A stretch of 5,129 nucleotides of DNA, taken from assembly GCA_049644265.1 (NCBI GenBank), contig JBARRO010000143.1:1-5129 (forward strand), given 5' to 3'. The stretch comes from JBARRO01 sp049644265. GTDB taxonomy: Bacteria > Bacteroidota > Ignavibacteria > UBA10030. The position numbers and the translations under genes are program-made. The notes under the pieces are model-generated. The model was given only the letters and a program-made list of their open reading frames with translations. It searched no databases and had not been told where the DNA came from. This document shows positions 1 to 5,129 of this stretch, piece by piece (position 1 is the stretch's first letter; every line of letters begins with the position of its first letter).

Positions 1-2
1 TC

Positions 3-65
3 GATTTGATGTTCGATATGGGAGAAGCGCACTACTTCAACGCCGAGACCGAAGAAGTCGTCTAG
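3..65 (+). CDS. C-terminal end of a probable sugar ABC-transporter ATP-binding protein (5' partial)
   Basis: Reading from base 3, an open frame of 20 codons gives DLMFDMGEAHYFNAETEEVV and ends at TAG 63-65. The pattern FDM-x-x-AH-[FY]F-[DN]-x-ET closely resembles the extreme C-terminus of MalK/UgpC/MsmX-type ATPases, where this strand closes the regulatory TOBE/OB-fold region behind the nucleotide-binding domain. Such ATPases sit on the cytoplasmic face of the inner membrane and drive import of maltodextrins, trehalose or other oligosaccharides. None of the Walker, signature or switch motifs lies in the window, so the call rests on this short tail only. The next gene starts 74 or 119 bases downstream on the same strand and encodes a glucan hydrolase, which fits a sugar-uptake role. 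The other two plus frames also reach the end of this segment only as short fragments without family resemblance. Confidence 0.6.
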   Translation, partial: DLMFDMGEAHYFNAETEEVV

Positions 66-96
66 CAGCTTGACGTATCACCCCGTTATTGTCTGC

Positions 97-160
97 CCAC
101 GGAACATACGGAAAGACACGGAAGTGAAAGAGGGATCATTTGTTCTGCGTAGTCTGCGTG
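97..160. repeat. Degenerate short-unit intergenic repeat (ACGGAA x3, TCTGCGT x2)
   Basis: The hexamer ACGGAA occurs at 99-104, 108-113 and 118-123, spaced 9 and 10 bases. After a spacer, CTGCGT occurs at 145-150 and 154-159, again 9 bases apart. From memory, similar arrays (cacgga..cacgga, then tctgcgt.gtctgcgt) recur between genes in many environmental bacterial genomes, so I read this as a dispersed intergenic element rather than coding or promoter sequence. It overlaps the first seven codons of the longest reading of the downstream gene and so bears on the choice of start. I see no convincing -35/-10 pair here; TTGACG at 70-75 has no matching -10 box at normal spacing. Confidence 0.5.
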
Positions 161-3049
161 ATCGACTCCATCATTGAGAACCCCTTGAGACCTCTTCTGT
201 TCGTCCTTCCGTTTCCATTCTTCATTTTCTCCTGTACTTACAACCGAAACCTCGACGCCCCCATCACCCTCGATGAGTTGACCATTGAGGTTCACGGTCC
301 CTCGCGGGAAATCGCCTACACGAACAAGGAGGCCGGCACCTATTACACTGAAACCAATGGTGGTCATCGGACCGCGTGGCAGGGATGGTATATCATGACC
401 AACGAAATGATGGAGGATTACGCCATCGCCGTCGACGGCCGGGAACTTCCGAAATCTACCGCCAGCCTTGCGTTCGTTTCGCCTCTCCAGATCCATCGTG
501 CATATCCTTTGGGCGTCCAGGAGACCGTGACACTCCTAGATTCCGTTGACGCTCTCGTCATTCAGCTTGACAAGGTCCGCGGAAGCCGTGTCTCCCTCCG
601 TCCCACCTTCAGTGATTCCCGCGCAATCGGAGACTATGTCGTTCGATATCGTGAAGGCGTTCTGTTGATCGCCCGACAACGGCATCTTCAAAGAAATTCG
701 CGCGAGAACTATCCAGTATGGATTGGGATGACATTTTCCGATTCCCGGAACCTTGTCACGATCGCGACCGGAAAATCCATTGATCGGGGGTTCAGTCCCG
801 CTGGAATGACTTCCAGCACAGGATCGTCCGCGGTGGTCATTCTGGTAGCGGGAGATACAGAAGATGCCACGATCCGGATGGCTCAGCGTGTTGCAAGGGA
901 GTACGAAGCCCTCATTGCCAAGAGAAAACACAGGATGGAAAAGCTTCTGAATGGCGCGTTCGTCCGGACTGACAACGAGCGCTTCGACAAAGCAGTGCAT
1001 TGGGCGATACTTTCGATGGATGCGCTCGTCATGAACCAGACGAAGCGCGGCATCTTTGCGGGACTTCCGTGGTTCAACAACTACTGGGGCAGAGACTCGT
1101 TCATCGCTCTTCCCGGAGCGACGTTGGTAACGGGAAGGTTCTCCGAAGCAAAGGAAATTCTCCGCTCGTTTGCCGAATGGCAGGAGACAAACACGAAAAG
1201 TCCGAATTACGGCCGGATACCGAACCTCGTCACGACGACGTCAATTGCGTATAACACTGCTGACGGAACTCCACGGTTTATCATCGCGCTGGAGGAGTAT
1301 CTGAACTACTCCGGAGACACTGCATTTGTGCACGAGTTGTATCCTGTCGTTCAGCATGCAATCGAAGGCACAATCAAGTACCACACGGACAGTAGTTTCT
1401 TCCTGACGCATGGCGATGCGGAGACCTGGATGGATGCCGTCGGACCTGAAGGACCGTGGAGTCCAAGAGGGAACAGGGCAAATGATATTCAGGCGTTGTG
1501 GATCCATCAACTGCAGTCTTCGCGGCGGATCGCGAAGACATTGAAACGTGAAAACGATGAGCAGCAGTGGGGGCAGCTTGAATCGACGGTGACCACGAAC
1601 TTCAAACGCGCGTTTGTGGATACCGGACTCTTCATGGTTTACGACCACCTCAAATCGGACGGGTCGCATGATGCTCAAGTGAGGCCAAACCAACTCTTTA
1701 CGCTCAGCCTTCTCGACGATTCGCTCGCGTCGAAGTGTTTCAAAAAGGCAACGGAGGCTCTCGTTTATCGTCACGGTGTCGCGTCGCTGTGGCAGGACGA
1801 CGCAAACTTTCATCCCTACCATCATTATGAACCCTTCTACGTCCAGGATGCGGCCTACCATAACGGGATTGTCTGGACCTGGCTAAGCGGATCGTGGGTG
1901 GACTTCGCGGTAAAGTCAGGATTCCAGGAAATTGCATTTGAGCTTACCGATAACATGGTTCACCAGATTCTGGAACGCGGGGCGGTGGGGACACTCTCGG
2001 AGCTTGTTGACGCGGCTCCAAGACTGGGCGAAGCCGAGCCGCGTCTTTCGGGGGCGTTTTCACAGGCCTGGAGTCTTGCAGAGTTCATCAGGAACGTTTA
2101 TCAGTCGTATTTCGGAGTCGAGGTCAGGCAGGATACTCTTTTGATTCATCCCAGGCTCCCCGGCGGCATTCGTGAGGCAAAGTTCAACGTGTGGTACCAT
2201 GATTCTGTCGTTCAGATTAAGCTCAAATCTTCGGCGGATAATTCGAAAGTAGAGATCGAACGCGCAGGGGTTGTGACGTCGGAATCGGCCAACATCCGAA
2301 AAGTCGGTGATATCAAATTCGCCGATCCATTTGTCCGCCCCGACCTGCCGGCCCTCAATGGTCCGTCACACAGACTGTTGTCAAACAGTGAGATCAATGC
2401 GCGCAATCCTCAGGCCAAGGTACTGTCTGACATTTCCGACCCTGCCGGTGATGATAACGGGAACGGCCGTTATGTTTATCCCGGGACTCCCAATCTGATG
2501 CCCGGGAGTCTCGATATCCGGCGCTTCACGGTCTCCGAAGATGACAGGAATTTCCTTTTCAAGCTTCAGTTTGAGAACCTCTCCAACCCGGGATGGCATC
2601 CGGAGTACGGCTTTCAGCTTACCTATATCGCCATCGCAATCGATGAAGACCGCAAGAAAGACTCAGGGCAGCGACAGGTGGGAATGAACAGCAACTATTT
2701 CCTCGATCAATACCGTGGATTCGAACGAATGATTCATGTGGGAGGGGGGTTCCGCATCGTCGATGACAATCGACAGACACTTGCCGAATATCTTCCCGCG
2801 TCGGGAGACGAGATGCATCCGCTTGGTAATGTGGAGTCTAAATCCATAGAATTTTCAGTGCCGAAGGAGTTACTTGGCGCGTCACCAGCCAATTGGCGTT
2901 ACACAGTTTTGGTCGGAGCACAGGACGATCACGGAGGTGCGGGGATTGGAGACTTCAGGGATGTGCGTTCGACTGTCGGAGAGTGGTGGGGAGGGGGGAA
3001 GAAGAAGGCGAGCGACTCGAATGTGTATGATGAAGTAAGTAGTCAGTAA
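140..3049 (+). CDS. Exported (probable lipoprotein) amylo-alpha-1,6-glucosidase-type glycoside hydrolase with glucodextranase C-terminal domain
   Basis: Probable alpha-glucan hydrolase of the glycogen-debranching GDE_C family ((alpha/alpha)6 barrel), cleaving glucosyl linkages outside the inner membrane. In residues from TTG 140: a hydrophobic stretch 17-31 ends in IFSC (Cys32), a plausible though non-ideal lipobox. About 35-270 is a beta-rich N-terminal domain. About 275-655 is the catalytic domain, with GLPWFNNYWGRDSF (308-321), ETWMDA (428-433, Asp432 the likely general acid), SPRGNRANDIQALW (441-454), GTLSEL with Glu621 the likely base, and QAWSLAEF (642-649). A beta segment follows to about 730. 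Residues 761-950 match the glucodextranase C-terminal domain (DPAGDDNGNG at 767-776), probably glucan- or surface-binding. TTG 140 has AGAGGG at 129-134, but it lies in a repeat; TTG 185 gives a cleaner signal, MRPLLFVLPFPFFIFSC. Exact substrate (glycogen, maltodextrin, dextran-like) cannot be read from sequence. The stop codon lies in a short repeat. Confidence 0.85.
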   Translation: MFCVVCVIDSIIENPLRPLLFVLPFPFFIFSCTYNRNLDAPITLDELTIEVHGPSREIAYTNKEAGTYYTETNGGHRTAWQGWYIMTNEMMEDYAIAVDGRELPKSTASLAFVSPLQIHRAYPLGVQETVTLLDSVDALVIQLDKVRGSRVSLRPTFSDSRAIGDYVVRYREGVLLIARQRHLQRNSRENYPVWIGMTFSDSRNLVTIATGKSIDRGFSPAGMTSSTGSSAVVILVAGDTEDATIRMAQRVAREYEALIAKRKHRMEKLLNGAFVRTDNERFDKAVHWAILSMDALVMNQTKRGIFAGLPWFNNYWGRDSFIALPGATLVTGRFSEAKEILRSFAEWQETNTKSPNYGRIPNLVTTTSIAYNTADGTPRFIIALEEYLNYSGDTAFVHELYPVVQHAIEGTIKYHTDSSFFLTHGDAETWMDAVGPEGPWSPRGNRANDIQALWIHQLQSSRRIAKTLKRENDEQQWGQLESTVTTNFKRAFVDTGLFMVYDHLKSDGSHDAQVRPNQLFTLSLLDDSLASKCFKKATEALVYRHGVASLWQDDANFHPYHHYEPFYVQDAAYHNGIVWTWLSGSWVDFAVKSGFQEIAFELTDNMVHQILERGAVGTLSELVDAAPRLGEAEPRLSGAFSQAWSLAEFIRNVYQSYFGVEVRQDTLLIHPRLPGGIREAKFNVWYHDSVVQIKLKSSADNSKVEIERAGVVTSESANIRKVGDIKFADPFVRPDLPALNGPSHRLLSNSEINARNPQAKVLSDISDPAGDDNGNGRYVYPGTPNLMPGSLDIRRFTVSEDDRNFLFKLQFENLSNPGWHPEYGFQLTYIAIAIDEDRKKDSGQRQVGMNSNYFLDQYRGFERMIHVGGGFRIVDDNRQTLAEYLPASGDEMHPLGNVESKSIEFSVPKELLGASPANWRYTVLVGAQDDHGGAGIGDFRDVRSTVGEWWGGGKKKASDSNVYDEVSSQ
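185..235 (+). other. Probable lipoprotein signal peptide and alternative translation start (TTG 185)
   Basis: Starting at TTG 185-187 the product begins MRPLLFVLPFPFFIFSC: one Arg, a run of hydrophobic residues rich in Phe, Leu and Pro, then a cysteine encoded at 233-235. This is a compact signal peptide, while the 15 extra residues given by TTG 140 (FCVVCVIDSIIENP and so on) are unusual ahead of such a signal and partly encoded by a repeat. Only a weak purine stretch (TGAGAA, 175-180) precedes TTG 185. GTG 158 is a third option. The lipobox reads I-F-S-C rather than the usual L-[AS]-[GA]-C, so lipidation is likely but not certain. Confidence 0.5.
2420..2989 (+). other. Glucodextranase-type C-terminal domain region of the hydrolase
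   Basis: Residues 761-950 of the enzyme (TTG 140 numbering) begin LSDISDPAGDDNGNGRYVYP and continue through PGSLDIRRFTV and a late VLVGAQDDHGG to EWWGGG. The D-P-x-GDD-x-G-x-G start, the SLDI strand and the QDDHGG strand are hallmarks of the beta-sandwich domain found at the C-terminus of bacterial glucodextranase and of some archaeal amylopullulanases, regarded as a carbohydrate- or cell-surface-binding module. The acidic first loop could bind calcium (inference). A linker of roughly 30 residues (about 731-760) separates it from the catalytic part. Confidence 0.75.
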
Positions 3050-3068
3050 TCGGTATTCAGTAGTCAGT
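3038..3068. repeat. Direct repeat AGTAGTCAGT overlapping the 3' end of the hydrolase gene
   Basis: The decamer AGTAGTCAGT is present exactly at 3038-3047 and 3059-3068, 21 bases apart, with AATCGGTATTC between. AGTA at 3034-3037 looks like a degenerate extension to the left. Runs of (AG)TCAGTA(A)T-like units occur as dispersed intergenic repeats in many genomes (recollection, not checked). The first copy supplies the last codons (Ser-Ser-Gln) and, with the following AA, the TAA stop at 3047-3049 of the hydrolase gene. Confidence 0.6.
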
Positions 3069-3150
3069 TCCTATTGAGGATCGGGGGAAAGGTGGAAGCG
3101 TGTTGGTGTAGGGTAAGATGGTTTCAAGGATGTGCACTGACAAAAGGAGT

Positions 3151-3183
3151 CGTCATCCCCGCGGTGACGGACGCGCGGGAATC
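3151..3183. repeat. REP-like GC-rich palindrome (CGTCATCCCCGCG...CGCGGGAATC)
   Basis: CGTCATCCCCGCG is followed by CGCGGGAATC, giving a 6-bp stem CCCGCG (3158-3163) with CGCGGG (3174-3179) around a 10-base loop. The flanks GTCAT and GGAATC match the widespread intergenic GTCATTCCCGCG/CGCGGGAATCC palindromes seen in many bacterial genomes. It has no T-tract on either strand, so it is not a standard intrinsic terminator, though it could protect the 3' end of the hydrolase mRNA, ending 134 bases after its stop codon (inference). Confidence 0.5.
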
Positions 3184-3219
3184 GACTGCAACGGTCAAAC
3201 AAGGGATGTACAAGGAATT

Positions 3220-3238
3220 CAACCTCATGGCGAGGTTG
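3220..3238. other. Small hairpin between the convergent genes
   Basis: CAACCTC (3220-3226) pairs perfectly with GAGGTTG (3232-3238) around a 5-base loop. There is no T-tract after it on the plus strand. It could weakly contribute to ending the hydrolase transcript, or be a chance palindrome. Confidence 0.3.
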
Positions 3239-3254
3239 GCTGAACTCAGGGGTT

Positions 3255-3288
3255 AAAACAAAACCAGGCATCGATATCCGATGCCCGG
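3255..3288 (-). terminator. Intrinsic (Rho-independent) terminator of the minus-strand repeat-protein gene
   Basis: Read on the minus strand, CCGGGCATCG, the loop GATAT and CGATGCCTGG form a 10-bp stem (3288-3279 with 3273-3264, one G-U pair), followed at once by TTTTGTTTT (3263-3255). It begins 46 bases after the stop codon at 3335-3337. The one imperfect pair is a G-U wobble only in minus-strand RNA; in plus-strand RNA it is an A-C mismatch with no U-tract after it, so the element is polar and serves the minus-strand gene. Confidence 0.9.
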
Positions 3289-3334
3289 TATGAACGACGA
3301 AGCGTTCCGGGGAACTGATGCGGCGACTTCGGTC

Positions 3335-5129
3335 CTATTTGAGAAGCACCATCTTTTGCACTGAGTGGAATGTCGGAGTCTGGATTCTGAAGTAGTAAAT
3401 GCCGCTTGCCAAGCCGGAAGCGTTCCATTGAGTGTGGTATCTCCCCGCGCGAAGGAAACCGTCGACAAGTGTCACTACTTCCTGCCCAAGTGCGTTGTAG
3501 ATCCGCAGGGTGACCTGACCATCAGCAGCGATGCCATAATTGATCGTTGTCGTGGGGTTGAAAGGATTAGGGTAGTTCTGCGAGAGTGAAAACTTCTCCG
3601 GTATGTCAAACCCCCATGTAATTGCCTCCTGTCCCGCCCCCTTGTAAAGAACGCCGCCCGATCCAACAATTCCGGCTGCAATGATCTCCTCGTTGTTCAC
3701 CTTTTCCGCAACGGTTTTCGCGAGATCAAGCTGGCTGTTCGTTGCACTGGGGTTATTTACGATCACTGAAGCAAACGTCAGGACATCCCCCGCCGTCTTC
3801 CCATCCGCCGTCACGACGAAGTATTGACCCACCTTCAGCGAGGCAAAATTCATCACAAGCGCTGCGAGGTGTTGCTTCGCCTTTTCCCGTTTGTCCCCCT
3901 TGTTGGGGCCGCTCAGCACGTCAAGCCAATCGTCAAAGGTTGACAACGAACTAAAGGTCGGGAAATGGGGAGTGTAGTATTGTTGGACAGCGGCCATGTA
4001 GGAAGTCAGTTGGGCCTGTGTTTCCTGGGCTTTGCCCTTGCCAGACGCATACGTCTTAAACTGATGCATCCAGTAGCCGAGTCCGGCAGCGGTGTTTATT
4101 CCGACTGCCTTGGTTAACGCAAAGTCAACGACACTCTGCGTTGCGGGCTGTACTGTGACTGGTTTCGGGTTCTCGTCCACACTGTATCCGAGCGGCTCGA
4201 CGATCACCACCTGATACTGTTGATTCGAAGGAACATTCAAGAATGAGTAGGTGCCCAAAGCGTCGGTGGTGACTGACGGGAAGCTTGGCAGTGAATGTCC
4301 GCCCTGATCGAGCAACGTTACAAGAACCCCCGGAAGTCCGCTTGCACCGACACGCACTGCTCCGGAAATACTCCCCGGGAGGGCTGAAAATGTGGCCGCG
4401 ATAGTATGATTTGCATCGATGGGTCCGAACACATAGGTCGAAACAGCGCCGACCGACATGTTGTCAATCAGTACGTCCGCAATTTGATAACCTGTCGAGG
4501 GCGCAATGGTGAACGTGAGAGTGCTCCCATAACTTGCAGCGATCGAACCAGACGGATTGATCGAACCGCCCGCCCCTGCCGATGCGGTAATCGTGTACGT
4601 GTTGATTGCAAATGTTGCGGCGATTGAGTGGTTTGAAGTAACGTTGGCGAAGCTGTAACTCACGACGGCCCCGACAGACACGTTGTCAACCAACACGTCG
4701 GCAACATGATATCCTGCGTTGGCAGTTATCGTGAATGATTGGCTCCCGTCATAGTTGACTGTAACCGAACCGGATGGCGAAATGGACCCGCCCGCCCCCG
4801 CCGATGCCGTAATCGTGTACGTGTTGATTGCAAAAGTTGCGGCGATTGAGTGGTTCGAAGTAACATTGGCGAAGCTGTAACTCGCGACGGCCCCGACAGA
4901 CACGTTGTCAACCAACACATCGGCAACATGATATCCTGCGTTGGCCGTTATCGTGAACGATTGACTCCCATCATAGTTAACCGTAACCGAGCCGGATGGC
5001 GAAATGGACCCGTTCGCCCCCGCCGATACTGTAATGGTGTATGTATTGAGTGCGAACGTGGCAGCGATCGTGTGGTTTGCCGAGACCCCGGTAAAGGTAT
5101 AAGTGGAAACCGCGCCAACTGATACATTG
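3335..5129 (-). CDS. Large secreted repeat protein with T9SS type A sorting domain (5' partial, continues beyond the window)
   Basis: The frame is open from the window edge (first full codon 5126-5128) to the TAA at 3335-3337, giving 597 residues; GTG 4918 is only an internal valine codon, so the true start lies outside. Residues 1-250 are 74-residue repeats (one partial, three full) of the divergent InlB B-repeat/bacterial-repeat type: TYTITxSAGAxGSI, then VNYDGSQSFTI, then GYHVADVLVDNVSVGAV. Residues 251-340 form a CNA-B or carboxypeptidase-regulatory-like beta domain (GSISGAVRVG, TDALGTYSFLNVP). From about 345 to 485 lies a mostly helical region starting GYWMHQF that I do not recognise. 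Residues 513-597 are the T9SS sorting domain (FSLSQNYPNPFNP, LRIYNALGQEV, SGIYYFRIQ, KMVLLK). The protein is therefore exported and released or anchored at the cell surface by type IX secretion. Stalk or adhesin role is inferred from architecture; no catalytic domain is visible in this part. Confidence 0.9.
   Translation of the reverse strand, partial: NVSVGAVSTYTFTGVSANHTIAATFALNTYTITVSAGANGSISPSGSVTVNYDGSQSFTITANAGYHVADVLVDNVSVGAVASYSFANVTSNHSIAATFAINTYTITASAGAGGSISPSGSVTVNYDGSQSFTITANAGYHVADVLVDNVSVGAVVSYSFANVTSNHSIAATFAINTYTITASAGAGGSINPSGSIAASYGSTLTFTIAPSTGYQIADVLIDNMSVGAVSTYVFGPIDANHTIAATFSALPGSISGAVRVGASGLPGVLVTLLDQGGHSLPSFPSVTTDALGTYSFLNVPSNQQYQVVIVEPLGYSVDENPKPVTVQPATQSVVDFALTKAVGINTAAGLGYWMHQFKTYASGKGKAQETQAQLTSYMAAVQQYYTPHFPTFSSLSTFDDWLDVLSGPNKGDKREKAKQHLAALVMNFASLKVGQYFVVTADGKTAGDVLTFASVIVNNPSATNSQLDLAKTVAEKVNNEEIIAAGIVGSGGVLYKGAGQEAITWGFDIPEKFSLSQNYPNPFNPTTTINYGIAADGQVTLRIYNALGQEVVTLVDGFLRAGRYHTQWNASGLASGIYYFRIQTPTFHSVQKMVLLK
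3338..3592 (-). other. T9SS type A sorting domain (C-terminal secretion signal)
   Basis: The last 85 residues carry the full consensus of the Por-secretion-system C-terminal domain (TIGR04183 type): QNYPNPFNPTTTI at the start, an IYNALGQEV strand, AGRYHTQWNASGLASGIYY, and a basic-hydrophobic end KMVLLK. In the known system this beta-sandwich is recognised by the outer-membrane translocon and usually removed by the sortase-like protease. The NPFNPTT form is common in Ignavibacteria and neighbouring phyla, which is the main taxonomic clue in the window. Confidence 0.95.
3674..4078 (-). other. Unrecognised, mostly helical domain with GYWMHQ start
   Basis: Window residues about 351-485 of the repeat protein. 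It begins GYWMHQFKTYASGKGKAQET, continues with amphipathic helical stretches (QLTSYMAAVQQYY, FDDWLDVLSG, KREKAKQHLAALVMNFASLKV) and ends in DLAKTVAEKVNNEEII. GYWxH motifs directly after SdrD/CNA-B-type domains occur in other surface proteins, from memory, but I cannot name this domain or give it a function. Confidence 0.5.
4379..5129 (-). repeat. Tandem 222-bp coding repeats (three full units and one partial)
   Basis: Units lie at 4823-5044, 4601-4822 and 4379-4600, with a partial unit 5045-5129 cut by the window edge; each full unit is 222 bp, or 74 codons, and starts at the TYTIT strand. The units 4823-5044 and 4601-4822 differ by about 18 bases by hand count (about 92% identity) and only 3 residues. 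The unit nearest the C-terminus (4379-4600) is clearly more diverged: it has SYGSTLTFTIAPSTGYQIADVLIDNMSV in place of the common text, split here as one related stretch. More units probably lie upstream outside the window. Confidence 0.95.

Larger units (their letters stand above)
3050..3334. other. Convergent intergenic region, no credible gene
   Basis: This 285-bp stretch lies between the stop codons of two convergent genes. It contains the second copy of the AGTAGTCAGT repeat, a REP-like palindrome, a small hairpin and the minus-strand terminator, listed separately. The open frames of about 60 codons on either strand run through these palindromes, have no recognisable domains and no convincing ribosome binding site, and are not annotated as genes. 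No terminator with a T-tract is evident for the plus-strand hydrolase transcript. Confidence 0.7.

Noticed and set aside
70..98. Sigma-70 promoter with TTGACG at 70-75
   Set aside because: No acceptable -10 hexamer lies 16-18 bases downstream (the bases there are CTGCCC-like), and no Bacteroidota-type TAnnTTTG box is present at a sensible distance.
86..496. 136-codon open frame on the minus strand
   Set aside because: It is antisense to the intergenic repeat and the start of the hydrolase gene, has no recognisable domain, and its codon pattern is that of a shadow of the plus-strand gene.
1241..1861. 206-codon open frame on the minus strand inside the hydrolase gene
   Set aside because: The opposite strand carries the conserved catalytic motifs of the hydrolase; the minus-strand product is Arg-rich and without a domain, as expected of a shadow frame.
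3074..3256. 60-codon plus-strand open frame in the intergenic region
   Set aside because: It runs through the REP-like palindrome and the small hairpin and reaches the terminator, has no convincing ribosome binding site and no family resemblance.
4850..5122. Plus-strand open frames antisense to the tandem repeats (also around 4406-4627)
   Set aside because: They recur because the 222-bp unit repeats and its antisense frame lacks stops; the products are similar Arg-rich sequences without a domain. The minus-strand repeats and T9SS tail are the real coding sequence.
4379..5129. CRISPR-like array
   Set aside because: The 222-bp period, in-frame coding through every unit and absence of short repeat/spacer structure show a protein repeat, not a CRISPR array.

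Overview
The window looks like chromosomal DNA of a Gram-negative bacterium from the Bacteroidota/Chlorobiota/Ignavibacteria side of the tree. The best evidence is the minus-strand protein, which ends in a textbook type IX secretion (T9SS) type A sorting domain with the QNYPNPFNP motif typical of Ignavibacteria-like and related lineages. A lipoprotein-type signal on the plus-strand enzyme fits a diderm cell. The assignment is from motifs only; nothing here fixes genus or species.

Layout. Positions 3-65 (+) hold the last 20 codons of a gene whose tail resembles sugar ABC-importer ATPases of the MalK/UgpC/MsmX type. After a short gap containing a small degenerate repeat (about 97-160), a large plus-strand gene (140 or 185 to 3049) encodes an exported, probably lipid-anchored amylo-alpha-1,6-glucosidase-type glycoside hydrolase with a C-terminal glucodextranase-type binding domain. 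Its stop codon lies inside a short direct repeat (3038-3068). The 285-bp convergent intergenic region (3050-3334) carries that repeat, a REP-like GC-rich palindrome (3151-3183), a small hairpin (3220-3238), and a clear intrinsic terminator for the minus-strand gene (3255-3288). From 3335 to the window end, on the minus strand, lies the C-terminal 597 codons of a large secreted repeat protein: 74-residue repeats, a CNA-B/carboxypeptidase-regulatory-like beta domain, an unrecognised mostly helical domain, and the T9SS tail. Its 5' end is outside the window.

How they fit. The ABC ATPase tail and the surface glucan hydrolase are codirectional and close, which suggests a locus for degrading alpha-glucan outside the inner membrane and importing the products. 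This is inference; the permease and binding-protein genes are not visible. The repeat protein is transcribed convergently, has its own terminator, and need not be related in function.

I found no clearly new system. The least explained items are the helical domain in the T9SS cargo protein, the domain combination in the debranching-type lipoprotein, and the way short intergenic repeats set or blur both ends of that gene. No tRNA, rRNA, CRISPR array or transposase gene was seen.
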